Source of the DNA: DATAQC01 sp051005135
Lineage (GTDB): Bacteria; Actinomycetota; Acidimicrobiia; Acidimicrobiales; AC-14
Reading direction: 5' to 3'
NCBI GenBank assembly: GCA_051005135.1
Contig: JBPCJQ010000018.1
Span: 1 to 53,910, forward strand
DNA: 53,910 nucleotides
This document shows positions 35,888-44,476 of this stretch, in pieces. The notes under the pieces were generated by a model that worked only from the letters and a program-made list of their open reading frames with translations, did no database searches and was not told the origin of the DNA. The position numbers were made by a program, and so were the translations under genes. Positions within the stretch are counted from its first letter, which is position 1, and every line of letters begins with the position of its first letter.

Positions 35888-36175
35888 GTGGCCGAGGCGC
35901 CGGCGCCGCCGTTCCGGCTTCTGGTGGCGGGGCCGGCGGCGAGGGCTATGGCCGACGACCTGCCAGAAGCGGTCGCGGCTGCGGTGGTCGAGCTCGTCAC
36001 AGGCGACCTCCTGCGCCGGCCTCGCCAAGTCGGCAAGCACCTGCAGGGTGAGCTCGAGGGTCGGTGGGCGGCACGTCGGGGCAGCTACCGGATCTTGTAC
36101 GCCATCGACGAGCAGGCCGGCGAGGTCACCGTCCTGGCAGTCGAGCACCGGCGTGACGTGTACCGGCGTCGCTGA
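35888..36175 (+). CDS. RelE/ParE-family toxin
   Basis: A 95-residue RelE-fold toxin. Landmarks are FRLLVAGPAARAM, a helix-rich middle, VGKHLQGELEGRWAARRGSYRILYAID and VTVLAVEHRRDVYRRR with the basic C-terminal residues used in mRNA cleavage. GAGGAGG stands just before the GTG start. The pair is the only complete operon in this decayed stretch, as expected if the addictive module protects itself from loss. Confidence 0.88.
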   Translation: MAEAPAPPFRLLVAGPAARAMADDLPEAVAAAVVELVTGDLLRRPRQVGKHLQGELEGRWAARRGSYRILYAIDEQAGEVTVLAVEHRRDVYRRR

Positions 36176-36219
36176 CGTCCCGGGCCGGGACCGCGCGACG
36201 TGCTCGGCTTCGGCGTCGG

Positions 36220-37081
36220 GAGGCGAGGTCTTCTACGAGGCCGCCAGCATCCTGTCGGCGTTCGTGCTGCTCGGCCACTGGTTCGAGATGCGGGCCCGGG
36301 GCGGGGCCAACGAAGCCATACGCACCCTCCTGAGCCTGGCCCCGCCCAAGGCAGTGGTGCTGCGCGACGGCCAGGAGGTCGAGATCCCAACCTCGGAGGT
36401 CGCCGCCGGTGATCTCCTGCTCGTCCGTCCGGGTGCCAAGGTGGCCGTCGACGGCGCCGTGGAGGAGGGCGAGAGAGCGACCTCGGCCGTCGCCGCCCTG
36501 GGCGAGCTGGGCGCGGAGGTGGTGAGGCTCACCGGCGACAACGAGGCCACGGCGGCGCATCGCCGGGATGCTCTGCGTCGGCAGCGTCATCGCCGAGGTC
36601 CTGCCCGGCGACAAGTCAGCAAAGGTGGCCGAGCTGCAGGCCAAGGGCCACAAGGTGGCCATGGTGGGCGACGGGGTCAACGACGCCCCCGCCCTGGCGC
36701 CAGGCCGACGTCGGCGTCGCCATCGGGGCCGGTACCGACGTGACCATCGAGCCCTCCGATGTCGTGCTGATGCGCTCCGACCCCCTGGATGTCGCCGTTG
36801 CCCTGCGCATCGGGCGAGGGACTCTTCGAAAGATGCGCCAGAACCTGGGCTGGGCCATCGGTTACAACGCCAATGCCCTACCTATCGCCGCCGGCGTGTT
36901 CGAGCCCGCGTTGGGCCTGGTCCTGCGCCCCGAGATAGCGGCGCTGTCAATGTCGGGGTCGAGCTTCATCGTCGCCGTCAACGCGGTGATGCTCAAGCGC
37001 CTCAGGCTGCCGAAGCCGGAGGCGCCTGTAGCCGTTGTTACCCCGACCGGTGACGCTTCGTCGCCGGCGAAGGCCCGCTGA
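36220..37081 (+). pseudogene. heavy-metal P-type ATPase, internally deleted and frameshifted
   Basis: Pieces of a P1B-type metal ATPase occur in three frames. Piece 1: EVFYEAASILSAFVLLGHWFE and the start of the actuator domain up to KVAVDGAVEEGE. The TGES, CPC and DKTGT motifs are missing; piece 1 is joined to ELGAEVVRLTGDNEATA. Frame changes follow near 36553 (into IAEVLPGDKSAKVAEL, MVGDGVNDAPALA) and near 36702 (an extra C; then DVGVAIGAGTDVTIEPSDVVLM to the C-terminal helices). It cannot be catalytic. Confidence 0.85.
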
Positions 37082-37100
37082 GACCAGCTCCGGCGGTCGC

Positions 37101-37106
37101 TAGGAT
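37101..37106 (+). promoter_or_regulatory. -10 element for leaderless hypothetical gene
   Basis: TAGGAT is placed so that transcription would begin about 37113-37114, at the ATG of the following gene. A weak -35-like CTGAGA is at 37078-37083 with a 17-base spacer. Confidence 0.4.
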
Positions 37107-37113
37107 GACTGCC

Positions 37114-37434
37114 ATGTTGGACGCCGCCGAGGAGCTCAACGTTTCCGAGCTCGACGATCCCTATCTCAAAGTGCTGTTGCTTTTGGCCAGCGTTCGGGCC
37201 GAGAGCGCAGAACCCCGCCGGGCCGGTTTCTGGCATGGTCTGGCCGGCATTTTGAGCGCCGAGCAAGAGAAGCGCCAGGGCGCCGGAGCCCTCGGTCGCC
37301 CGGAACCGGTAGCTGTCAAGGAAGGCGAGATGGCCGAGCTGGCACTGGTCCTCGACGAGCTGCGGCGGGACGTGGCCACCGTCGAGTCCGAGTACCGAGC
37401 CTCGTACGGCCAGATGCCGCCCGCCGGCGACTGA
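37114..37434 (+). CDS. hypothetical protein
   Basis: A 106-residue cytoplasmic protein beginning MLDAAEELNVSELDDPYLKVLLLLASVRAE. It is helical and charged, with ELALVLDELRRDVATVESEY near the end suggesting a short coiled coil. No family recognised. The start at 37114 is preferred to ATG 37105 because the -10 element covers the latter. Its frame is intact although its neighbours are pseudogenes. Confidence 0.55.
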   Translation: MLDAAEELNVSELDDPYLKVLLLLASVRAESAEPRRAGFWHGLAGILSAEQEKRQGAGALGRPEPVAVKEGEMAELALVLDELRRDVATVESEYRASYGQMPPAGD

Positions 37435-37454
37435 CCCAACCGGGCGTCTCGCTC

Positions 37455-38246
37455 GTGGACGGCGCCCATCTGTTCACTCGCGTCATCGGTACAGGGCCAC
37501 CTGTGTTGTTCCTCCATGGGCTGGGGGCGTCGGGAAGGTACTGGGGATCGGGCTTCGACACCCTCGGCGTTCGCATCTCCTGGCCTTCGTCGACCTCGCC
37601 GGGTTCGGTCGGTCGATCGCTGTCGCCGGGCCCTACGACATCAACGGCCCGGTCGACCAACTGCGAGGTTCGTAGAGGAACGGCTCCCGCCCGGCGGTCC
37701 GCTGGTGCTGGTTGGCCACTCTTTCGGTGCTGTGGTCGCTATCGCCGCCGCTGCCTGTTGGCCCGATGTCAGGGCGGTGGTGGGGTTCGGGCTGCCGGCG
37801 TTCACGTCACCCGACGAGGCCCATGGCCGCCTGGTGGCCCTCGGGCTCATGGAGCGGTGGATGGCCACCGCCTCCACCTGGGCCCGGCGGGTGTGCTGGT
37901 GGCTCTGTCACTTTCGGTTCATAGCCCGCGGTCTCGCCCCCTGGCCGCTCCGGACCTGCCCGCCGAGGTGGCTCGCGACAGCGTCGAGCACACCTGGGCG
38001 TCGTTCAGCCAGGCTTTCGACTCGTTGGTGGGCAACGCCGACGTGGTCGCCTGGGCCGGTACCGCATCCGCCCGCCTGGTGGTCGTCCAGGGCGATGACG
38101 ACCCCATCGCCCCGCCGGCCCTCGTGACGCGGGTCCTCGGCCACACCCAGGTCGAGATCCGCACCCTTCCCGGCGATCACCATCTACCCCTGCGCCGGCC
38201 GGCGTCCTGCCTGAAGATCGTAAGGGAGGTCATCGGGGCGGAGTGA
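37455..38246 (+). pseudogene. alpha/beta hydrolase, frameshifted
   Basis: A complete hydrolase can be read only by changing frame three times: GTGPPVLFLHGLGASGRYW (to about 37570), LLAFVDLAGFGRSIAVAGPYD (to about 37670, then a stop), LPPGGPLVLVGHSFGAVVAIAAAA with nucleophile Ser in GHSFG (to about 37950), and finally VVVQGDDDPIAPPALV and LPGDHHLPL with the catalytic Asp and His. Multiple independent 1-base changes indicate a decayed gene. Confidence 0.78.
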
Positions 38247-38278
38247 TCCCTGCGCCAGGAATGCCAGTGAACACGTCC

Positions 38279-38628
38279 CTACTCTCGTCCGAGCATCAGG
38301 TTCAAGCCGTTGAGGGTCCGTTCAAGTTGGGCGGAGCTGACCCTGCCTACTCGCTCGACGAGCAGGGATCGATCTATGGCAACGACTTGTGACACGTTCG
38401 CTACGGAGTCCTCTGGCAGTCCGGTGGCTCTTCTGGGGAGTAGTACGTTGCCCGGGCCGCCAGCCCATTTTAGGTGCTGGTGAGGGGCACAACCACTGCT
38501 GTGGCCAGATTGCTGGCGTTGAGAGCGTCGCCCTGGACCATCACGACAGGTCGGCTGGAGCCAGGTCCAGAGCCGGCTGGTTCGGGCAGGGACGCCCAGA
38601 AAACGTCGCCTTGGGCGACGACTACCAC
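38279..38628 (-). pseudogene. mazF: MazF/PemK-type toxin, frameshifted
   Basis: GDVFWASLPEPAGSGPGSSRP, VVMVQGDALNAS and ATAVVVPLTS form the MazF N-terminal half. A stop follows at 38470. One base downstream in frame shift the rest continues as LKWAGGPGNVLLPRRATG, LPEDSVANVSQVVAIDRS and LNGLNLMLGRE. Restoring one base near 38473 would rebuild the full ribonuclease of about 115 residues. The GTG at 38628 overlaps the antitoxin remnant's stop. Confidence 0.82.
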
Positions 38629-38699
38629 TCGGCGTTCTTCAGCACTTGCCAGGCAGCTGCGTCCACCCATCGGTCTTGCTCGGTGCCTAGGTCTTCGAG
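38622..38699 (-). pseudogene. antitoxin C-terminal remnant (mazE-like)
   Basis: About 25 codons ending LEDLGTEQDRWVDAAAWQVL-KNAEW-stop, whose GTGGTAG overlaps the mazF start as in intact two-gene operons. The DNA-binding N-terminal half is lost at the junction with the magnesium ATPase remnant near 38700. Confidence 0.55.
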
Positions 38700-39554
38700 C
38701 ACCTGGTCCGACGAAGAACGTCATGAAGTCGAACACCGAGCTCACCGGGCCGAAGGTGGCCATGAAGCGTCGCACGAAGGCGATGTCCCACGCCGCCGGC
38801 CGGGCCACGACCTCAGGGTCGACATGGTCGGTGGGGATGACGAGCTGCCCGACGTCGTAGAGCAGGTTGTTGAGCAGGATCTGGCTGGGCAACATGGGCA
38901 GGAAGCACCACCGTGCCCATGAATGCGGCGGCATGGAGATCCAGGTCGGAGTCGCCGTCAGGATCCGCGGTGGCCGACTTCACCGCCGGCATGGACTCGC
39001 CGGTGAGCACCGCTTCGTCGCACTCGAGCTGGTTGGCGCTGAGCGGCCGTACGTCGGCGGGCACCAGGTCGCCGACGCGCAGGTCGATGACGTCGCCGGG
39101 CACCAGGCCGCGCACGTCGACCCGCCGTTCGGCGCCGTCCCGCCACACCAGCGTCATGGTGGATGTTGTCGTGCAGGGCGGCGACGGCCAGCTCCGAGCG
39201 GTACTCGTTGAAGAAGCCCAGCCCCACGCTGAGGGCCACGATGGCGGCGATTATGACCCCGTCGGTGACGTCGCCGGTGGCGGCGGACACGCCCGCCGCG
39301 GCCACCATCAGCACCAGCAGAGGGTTGCGCAACTGGCGCACGAGGAGGGCGGTCACCTTGTGGGTGGCGAGGACGTTGGGTCCGTGAGCTCGCAGCCTCT
39401 CGGCGGCAGTGGCCGCGGACATCCCGGCCGGTGTGGAACCCAGCGCCGCCAAGACGTCGGCGGCGCTGTGGCGGGCGGCCCAGCCCAGCCGGATCGACTG
39501 TGGTTCAGGCGTGGGCAATGATGACGGCGATGCTCCGGCGTTCTGCCCCCTCAT
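38700..39554 (-). pseudogene. mgtA: MgtA-type P-type ATPase, internally deleted and frameshifted
   Basis: The N-terminal cation ATPase domain and first helices are readable (SAADVLAALGSTPAGMSAATA, VRQLRNPLLVLMVAAAGVSAATGDVTDG), then in another frame the actuator domain with CDEAVLTGESMPAVK. Near 38908 the sequence jumps to the last membrane segment, FLPMLPSQILLNNLLYDVGQ followed by IPTDHVDPE, a hallmark of magnesium-transporting MgtA. The whole phosphorylation and nucleotide-binding region (DKTGT) is missing, about 450 residues. Confidence 0.83.
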
Positions 39555-41923
39555 CAGCCGGCCATCCTCTCAGCGCGGGGGAGCTGGCGGGCATCGACGC
39601 CTGGTGGCGGGCGGCCAACTATCTCGCCGTCGGCCAGATCTACTTGCTGGCCAATCCCCTGCTGCGTGAGCCGCTGACCCTCGACCACATCAAGCCCCGT
39701 CTCCTGGGCCACTGGGGCACCACACCCGGGCTGAACCTGCTCTACGCCCACCTCAACCGGGTCATCAATCAGCGCGACCTCGACATGATCTTCGTCGCCG
39801 GGCCCGGCCACGGCGGCCCCGCGGTGGTGGCCAGCACCTACCTGGAGGGCACCTACAGCGAGATCTACCCCGAGGTGGCCACCGACGCCGAGGGCCTGGC
39901 TCGCCTGTTCCGCCAGTTCTCCTTCCCCGGCGGCATCCCGAGCCATGCCGCCCCCGAGACCCCAGGCTCCATCCACGAGGGGGGCGAGCTGGGCTACTCG
40001 CTCTCCCACGCCTTCGGGGCCGCCTTCGACAACCCCGACCTGGTGGTGGCCTGCGTCATCGGCGACGGCGAGGCCGAGACCGGCCCGCTGGCTGCCAGCT
40101 GGCATTCCAACAAGTTCCTCGACCCCGTAACCGACGGGATGGTGCTGCCCATCCTTCATCGCAACGGCTACAAGATCGCCAACCCCACGGTGCTCGACCG
40201 TCTCGGCCACGGCGAGCTGACCGAGCTGCTGCGCGGTTACGGCTGGGAGCCCCACGAGGTGGCGGGTGACGACCCCCCCGACGTCCACCGTCAGCTGGCC
40301 GATGCCCTCGACCGGATCTGCGACGACATTGCCGTCATCCAGCGGCGGGCCCGCGTCGGCGGCGACCGCAGCCGCCCCCGCTGGCCGTGCCTGGTGCTGC
40401 GCACCCCCAAGGGCTGGACCGGGCCCCACACCGTCGACGGCGAGGCGGTGGAGGGCACCTGGCGCGCCCACCAGCTGCCCCTCAGCGCCGATGCCCAGCA
40501 TCCCGAACACGTCGCCCAGCTCGAGGCGTGGATGCGCAGCTACCGCCCCGAGGAGCTGTTCGACGACGCCGGCAGGGTGGTCGCCTCCGTCACCGCCCTG
40601 GCTCCGGCGGGCGACCGGCGTATGGGTGCCAACCCCCACGCCAATGGAGGACGGCTGCTGCGGCCCCTGCGGCTGCCCGACTTCCGCTCCTATGCGGTGG
40701 CGGTCGAACGGCCGGCGGCCACCGTGGCCGAGGCCACGCGGGTCATGGGTGGCTTCCTGCGCGACGTCATGGCCGCCAACGCCGACCAGGCCAACTTCAG
40801 GGTGTTCGGCCCCGATGAGACGGCGTCCAACCGCCTCGGCGACCTGCTCGACGTCACCGGCCGGGCGTGGGTGGCCCCCACCGCCCCCGTCGACGACGCC
40901 CTCCGCCTGCGCCCCGACGGGCGGGTCATGGAGATCCTCTCCGAGCACACCTGCCAGGGCTGGCTGGAGGGCTACCTGCTCACCGGACGCCACGGCCTGT
41001 TCTCCTGCTACGAGGCGTTCATCCACATAATCGACTCCATGTTCAACCAGCATGCCAAGTGGCTGAAGGTGTCGAGCGAGCTGGAGTGGCGCCCCGACAT
41101 CGCCTCCCTCAACTACCTGCTCACCTCCCACGTGTGGCGCCAGGACCACAATGGCTTCAGCCACCAGGACCCGGGCTTCATCGACCATGTAGTCAACAAG
41201 AAGGCCGAGCACGTGCGGGTCTATCTGCCGCCCGATGCCAACACCCTGCTGTCGGTGACCGACCACTGCCTGCGCAGCCGGCAGATGGTCAACGTGATCG
41301 TGGCCGGCAAGCAGCCTGCCCTCCAGTACCTCGACATGGACGCGGCCGTGGCCCATGCCACCAAGGGCATCGGCATCTGGGAGTGGGCCAGCAACGACGA
41401 GGGGTCAGACCCCGACGTGGTGATGGCATGCTGCGGTGACATACCCACCCTCGAGACGCTGGCCGCGGTCGGCATCCTGCGCCGCCACGCGCCCCATCTC
41501 AAGGTGCGCGTCGTCAACGTGGTCGACCTCATGACCCTGCAGCCCCAGCACGAGCATCCCCACGGCCTGTCCGACCAGCACTTCGACTCCCTGTTCGGCA
41601 CCGACGTGCCCGTCATCTTCAACTTCCACGGCTACCCGTGGCTGATCCACCGCCTCACCTACCGGCGCCACAACCACGACCACATCCACGTCCGGGGCTA
41701 CAAGGAGGAGGGCACCACCACCACCCCGTTCGACATGTGCGTGCTCAACCAGGTCGACCGTTTCCACCTGGTTCAGGACGTGATCGACCGGGTGGCCGGC
41801 TTCGGCCCCGGGGCTGCCTACCTGCGCGAGCACATGGCCAACGAGCTCGTCCGCCACGCCAGCTATATACGCGCCGTCGGCCAGGACCTGCCCGAGGTCC
41901 GCGGCTGGGAGTGGGAGGGCTGA
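39518..41923 (+). CDS. xfp: xylulose-5-phosphate/fructose-6-phosphate phosphoketolase
   Basis: An 801-residue thiamine-diphosphate enzyme that splits xylulose 5-phosphate or fructose 6-phosphate with phosphate into acetyl phosphate and an aldose phosphate. Characteristic segments: YLAVGQIYLLANPLL, GHWGTTPGLNLLYAHLNR, GPGHGGPAVVASTYLEG, SFPGGIPSHAAPETPGSIHEGGELGYSLSHAFG, and VIGDGEAETGPLA, the ThDP/metal motif. The ATG at 39518 or 39521 begins MMTAMLRRS, overlapping the MgtA remnant's 5' end by about 37 bases. The acetate kinase gene follows with overlap. Confidence 0.95.
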   Translation: MMTAMLRRSAPSSAGHPLSAGELAGIDAWWRAANYLAVGQIYLLANPLLREPLTLDHIKPRLLGHWGTTPGLNLLYAHLNRVINQRDLDMIFVAGPGHGGPAVVASTYLEGTYSEIYPEVATDAEGLARLFRQFSFPGGIPSHAAPETPGSIHEGGELGYSLSHAFGAAFDNPDLVVACVIGDGEAETGPLAASWHSNKFLDPVTDGMVLPILHRNGYKIANPTVLDRLGHGELTELLRGYGWEPHEVAGDDPPDVHRQLADALDRICDDIAVIQRRARVGGDRSRPRWPCLVLRTPKGWTGPHTVDGEAVEGTWRAHQLPLSADAQHPEHVAQLEAWMRSYRPEELFDDAGRVVASVTALAPAGDRRMGANPHANGGRLLRPLRLPDFRSYAVAVERPAATVAEATRVMGGFLRDVMAANADQANFRVFGPDETASNRLGDLLDVTGRAWVAPTAPVDDALRLRPDGRVMEILSEHTCQGWLEGYLLTGRHGLFSCYEAFIHIIDSMFNQHAKWLKVSSELEWRPDIASLNYLLTSHVWRQDHNGFSHQDPGFIDHVVNKKAEHVRVYLPPDANTLLSVTDHCLRSRQMVNVIVAGKQPALQYLDMDAAVAHATKGIGIWEWASNDEGSDPDVVMACCGDIPTLETLAAVGILRRHAPHLKVRVVNVVDLMTLQPQHEHPHGLSDQHFDSLFGTDVPVIFNFHGYPWLIHRLTYRRHNHDHIHVRGYKEEGTTTTPFDMCVLNQVDRFHLVQDVIDRVAGFGPGAAYLREHMANELVRHASYIRAVGQDLPEVRGWEWEG

Positions 41924-43086
41924 TTCGGCGGCCAGCGCGGCCCGGCCCTGCCCTCCGCTCAGAGGGCCGCTCGGGCCCGGCCCTGGTGGTCAACGCCGGG
42001 TCGACCTCGCTCAAAGCAGCCGTGTTCGCCGACGGCTCCGACGACGCCGTCTGGGCCGTCAACGTCGACGCCGCCAGCATCGGTGCTGATCGCACCGCGG
42101 GGTTCGAGAAGGTGCTGGCTTCGGCGCCGGCGCGGGGCGAGACAGCCGTCGTAGGCCACCGGGTGGTGCACGGCGGGACCCGCTTCGACCGGCCTGTTGT
42201 CATCGACGCCGAGGTGGAAGCGGCCATAGTCGACCTGGAGGAGCTGGCCCCGATCCACAACCGCGCCGCCCTCGACGGCATTGCTGCCGCCCGTCGGGTG
42301 GTCGACCCCACAGTGCCCCACGTTGCGGTGTTCGACACCGCCTTCCACCACGGCATGCCTGACGCCGCCGCGGCCTACGGCGGTCCTCACCAGTGGTTGG
42401 ACAAGGGCCTGCGCCGCTACGGCTTCCATGGCATCAGCCACCAGGACGCGGCCAGCCGGGCCGCCACCATCCTGGGGCGCCCGCTCGAGGCTCTGCGCAT
42501 GGTCACCTGCCACCTCGGCGGCGGCTGCTCACTGGCGGCCGTGGCCGGGGGCGCCAGTGTCGACACCACCATGGGCCTCACGCCCCTCGACGGGCTGGTC
42601 ATGGCCACCCGCTCCGGGTCGGTGGACCCCGGTCTCATCTTCCACCTGCTGCGATCGGGCGCCACCGTGAACGAGGTGGAGAACGTTATGGAGCAGCACT
42701 CGGGCCTGCTCGGGCTGTCGGAAGTCAGTTCCGACCTCCGCCGGGTCATCGCGGCACGCGATGGGGGTGACCGGCGGGCGGCGCTCGCGGTCGACGTGTT
42801 CGTGCACCGTGTAGCCACCGGCGTGGGGGCCATGATCGCCGCCATGGGTGGCGCCGACGCCATCGTGTTCACCGGTGGCATCGGGGAGCACTCACCCGAG
42901 GTACGGGCCCGGGTAGGCGAGCGCTTGGCCTTCTGTGGTGTGGTCCTGGACCTCGCCCGCAACCAGGCCGACCCGGTCAACGCCGAACTATCGGGCGCCG
43001 GCGCCACGGTGGCGGTGCTTGTCGTCGCCGCCCGCGAAGAGCTGACCATCGCCCGCGACGCCTGGGCTGTGCTAGCTCGGCTGTGA
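41911..43086 (+). CDS. ackA: acetate kinase
   Basis: A 391-residue ASKHA-family kinase converting acetyl phosphate and ADP to acetate and ATP. Motifs: VVNAGSTSLKAAVF at the N-terminus, VVGHRVVHGGTRF, VFDTAFHHGMP, YGFHGISHQ, VTCHLGGGCSLAAV and IVFTGGIGEHSPEVR. With Xfp it forms the phosphoketolase route that yields ATP from sugar phosphates. The GTG at 41911 overlaps the xfp stop by 13 bases; the N-terminal 25 residues are not conserved, so a later start is possible. Confidence 0.93.
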   Translation: MGGLIRRPARPGPALRSEGRSGPALVVNAGSTSLKAAVFADGSDDAVWAVNVDAASIGADRTAGFEKVLASAPARGETAVVGHRVVHGGTRFDRPVVIDAEVEAAIVDLEELAPIHNRAALDGIAAARRVVDPTVPHVAVFDTAFHHGMPDAAAAYGGPHQWLDKGLRRYGFHGISHQDAASRAATILGRPLEALRMVTCHLGGGCSLAAVAGGASVDTTMGLTPLDGLVMATRSGSVDPGLIFHLLRSGATVNEVENVMEQHSGLLGLSEVSSDLRRVIAARDGGDRRAALAVDVFVHRVATGVGAMIAAMGGADAIVFTGGIGEHSPEVRARVGERLAFCGVVLDLARNQADPVNAELSGAGATVAVLVVAAREELTIARDAWAVLARL

Positions 43087-43992
43087 CACCAGAGGGCGAT
43101 CATCGGAGCGCTCGCTGATCTGGTCGGGCCTGAAGACCAGGTTGAGGTTCGGTCGCCGGACACCCCATGCCAGGCCGACAGCCTCCAAGGCCTGGATCAC
43201 CCACTTCGACGGGTCGAAGCTGAAGCGTGTCCAGCCGTGGAAGGCGGAGGCCGGCTGGGCATGGTGGTTCGAGTGGTAGCCCTCGCCCAGGCCGAGCACT
43301 TCCACCAGGCGGTTGTTGCGGCTGTCGTCGCCCAGGTAGGCGTTTCCCAACGAGTCGATGGCCGGCTTGCCCCACTTGTGGCAGATGGAGTTCACCGACC
43401 AGGCGATGTGCAGGCTGAATACCACGCGCAGGAACCCGGCCACGAGCAAGCCGTTCCACCCCGCCAGCGCCAGCGGGAGAGCGAAGCTGGCACCGGCCAG
43501 GACCAGGTACCATCGTCGTTGCCACCGTACGAGCGGGTCGGCTTCCAGGCGGGCCGAAGTGCGGAACTGGGCCGGGCGTTCGTAACGGCAGAGCAGCCAC
43601 CCCATGTGGGCCCAGAGCAGCCCCTTGATGCCGGGAAACTCCAGGGGCGAGTGCAGGTCGAGCCCGGGCTGGTCCTGGTAGTGGTGGTGGACTCGGTGGT
43701 TGAGCACCCAGCCGTTGACGTCGCCCTGCACCGCCATGGCGCCGCATAGGAGCAACCCGGCTCGCACCCAGGGTCGGCACTTGAAGCCGTTGTGGGTCTC
43801 CATGCGGTGGTAGCCCACGGTGATGCCCAACTGGGGGACCAGCCAGAGGGCGATGAACAGGAGCCACACCTTGGTCGAAGGGGGCACTCGGAAGGCGTTC
43901 CACAACGCGAAAACCGCCACCACGTGCAAGAACCCCAGCAATAAGATGGCCTCGGGGTTCAGCTGCCTCTTGGGCACCACAGTCCCGCTCAC
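43072..43992 (-). CDS. acyl-CoA desaturase (delta-9 type)
   Basis: A 306-residue membrane di-iron desaturase. The three histidine boxes are present: HRMETH (62-67), HRVHH (99-103) and HSNHH near 232. Four hydrophobic segments surround them. It introduces a double bond into an acyl-CoA and so adjusts membrane fluidity. The GTG at 43992 overlaps the WhiB stop in GTGA; the ATG at 44028 would overlap whiB by 40 bases. Coupling suggests that the desaturase is expressed with the regulator. Convergent with ackA, with 15 bases of overlap. Confidence 0.92.
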   Translation of the reverse strand: MSGTVVPKRQLNPEAILLLGFLHVVAVFALWNAFRVPPSTKVWLLFIALWLVPQLGITVGYHRMETHNGFKCRPWVRAGLLLCGAMAVQGDVNGWVLNHRVHHHYQDQPGLDLHSPLEFPGIKGLLWAHMGWLLCRYERPAQFRTSARLEADPLVRWQRRWYLVLAGASFALPLALAGWNGLLVAGFLRVVFSLHIAWSVNSICHKWGKPAIDSLGNAYLGDDSRNNRLVEVLGLGEGYHSNHHAQPASAFHGWTRFSFDPSKWVIQALEAVGLAWGVRRPNLNLVFRPDQISERSDDRPLVSQPS

Positions 43993-44288
43993 TTGAGCAC
44001 CAGAGGCCGCCGCTGGCGCGCCAGCCATGCACCTCTCAGTCGCCGGCGTTCGTCTTCGGTGGTGCCGCCCCAGATGCCGGATTCCTGGTTGGTCTTCAGG
44101 GCGAACTGGAGGCACTCCTCGCGCACCAGGCACGGCCCGCACAGCTGTTTGGCCACCTGGGTCTCTTCGACGGCGGCACCGGTGGAGCCGACGGGGAAGA
44201 ACACGTCGGGGTCGCGGCCCCGGCATGCGGCCCGATCTCGCCACCGGCTTTCGTCCCAGTCGAAGCTGCGGTTGAAGGTCATGACCAT
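43989..44288 (-). CDS. WhiB-family transcriptional regulator
   Basis: A 99-residue WhiB-like protein with four cysteines for a 4Fe-4S cluster: C22, C50, C53 and C59 (ACRGRDPDVFF, LCGPCLVREEC), the GIWGG turn at 71-75 and a basic C-terminal tail (RRRLRGAWLARQRR). WhiB proteins bind the housekeeping sigma factor and respond to redox or NO. The start at 44288 has AGAGGAGG upstream. The coupled desaturase is a plausible target gene. Confidence 0.92.
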   Translation of the reverse strand: MVMTFNRSFDWDESRWRDRAACRGRDPDVFFPVGSTGAAVEETQVAKQLCGPCLVREECLQFALKTNQESGIWGGTTEDERRRLRGAWLARQRRPLVLK

Positions 44289-44394
44289 GGCCCCTCCTCT
44301 GGAGCTCGACGTGGTCAGGGTTTCGCGTCGAGCTCGGAGGCAGGCTGGCCGACTTCACCCAGACACTCCCGAGCCGTGTCGCGAAGTACGACGA

Positions 44395-44417
44395 CGCTGT
44401 CTGGGTCTGGGACAGCG
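44395..44417. promoter_or_regulatory. 7-bp inverted repeat upstream of whiB
   Basis: CGCTGTC (44395-44401) and GACAGCG (44411-44417) around a 9-base centre, between the ANTAR gene stop (44477) and the WhiB start (44288). It could be an operator for whiB or a terminator of the ANTAR gene. No T-tract. The rest of this 188-base gap shows no gene. Confidence 0.35.
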
Positions 44418-44476
44418 GTACTGCTCCTGCGGTTCCGGGACCACCCTGGGTCAGGGCGACCACCGGTCGCCACATC

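Noticed and set aside
39554..41356. A 600-codon minus-strand open frame across the phosphoketolase gene
   Set aside because: Composition is that of an antisense shadow, and no motif is recognisable; the plus strand is a typical Xfp.
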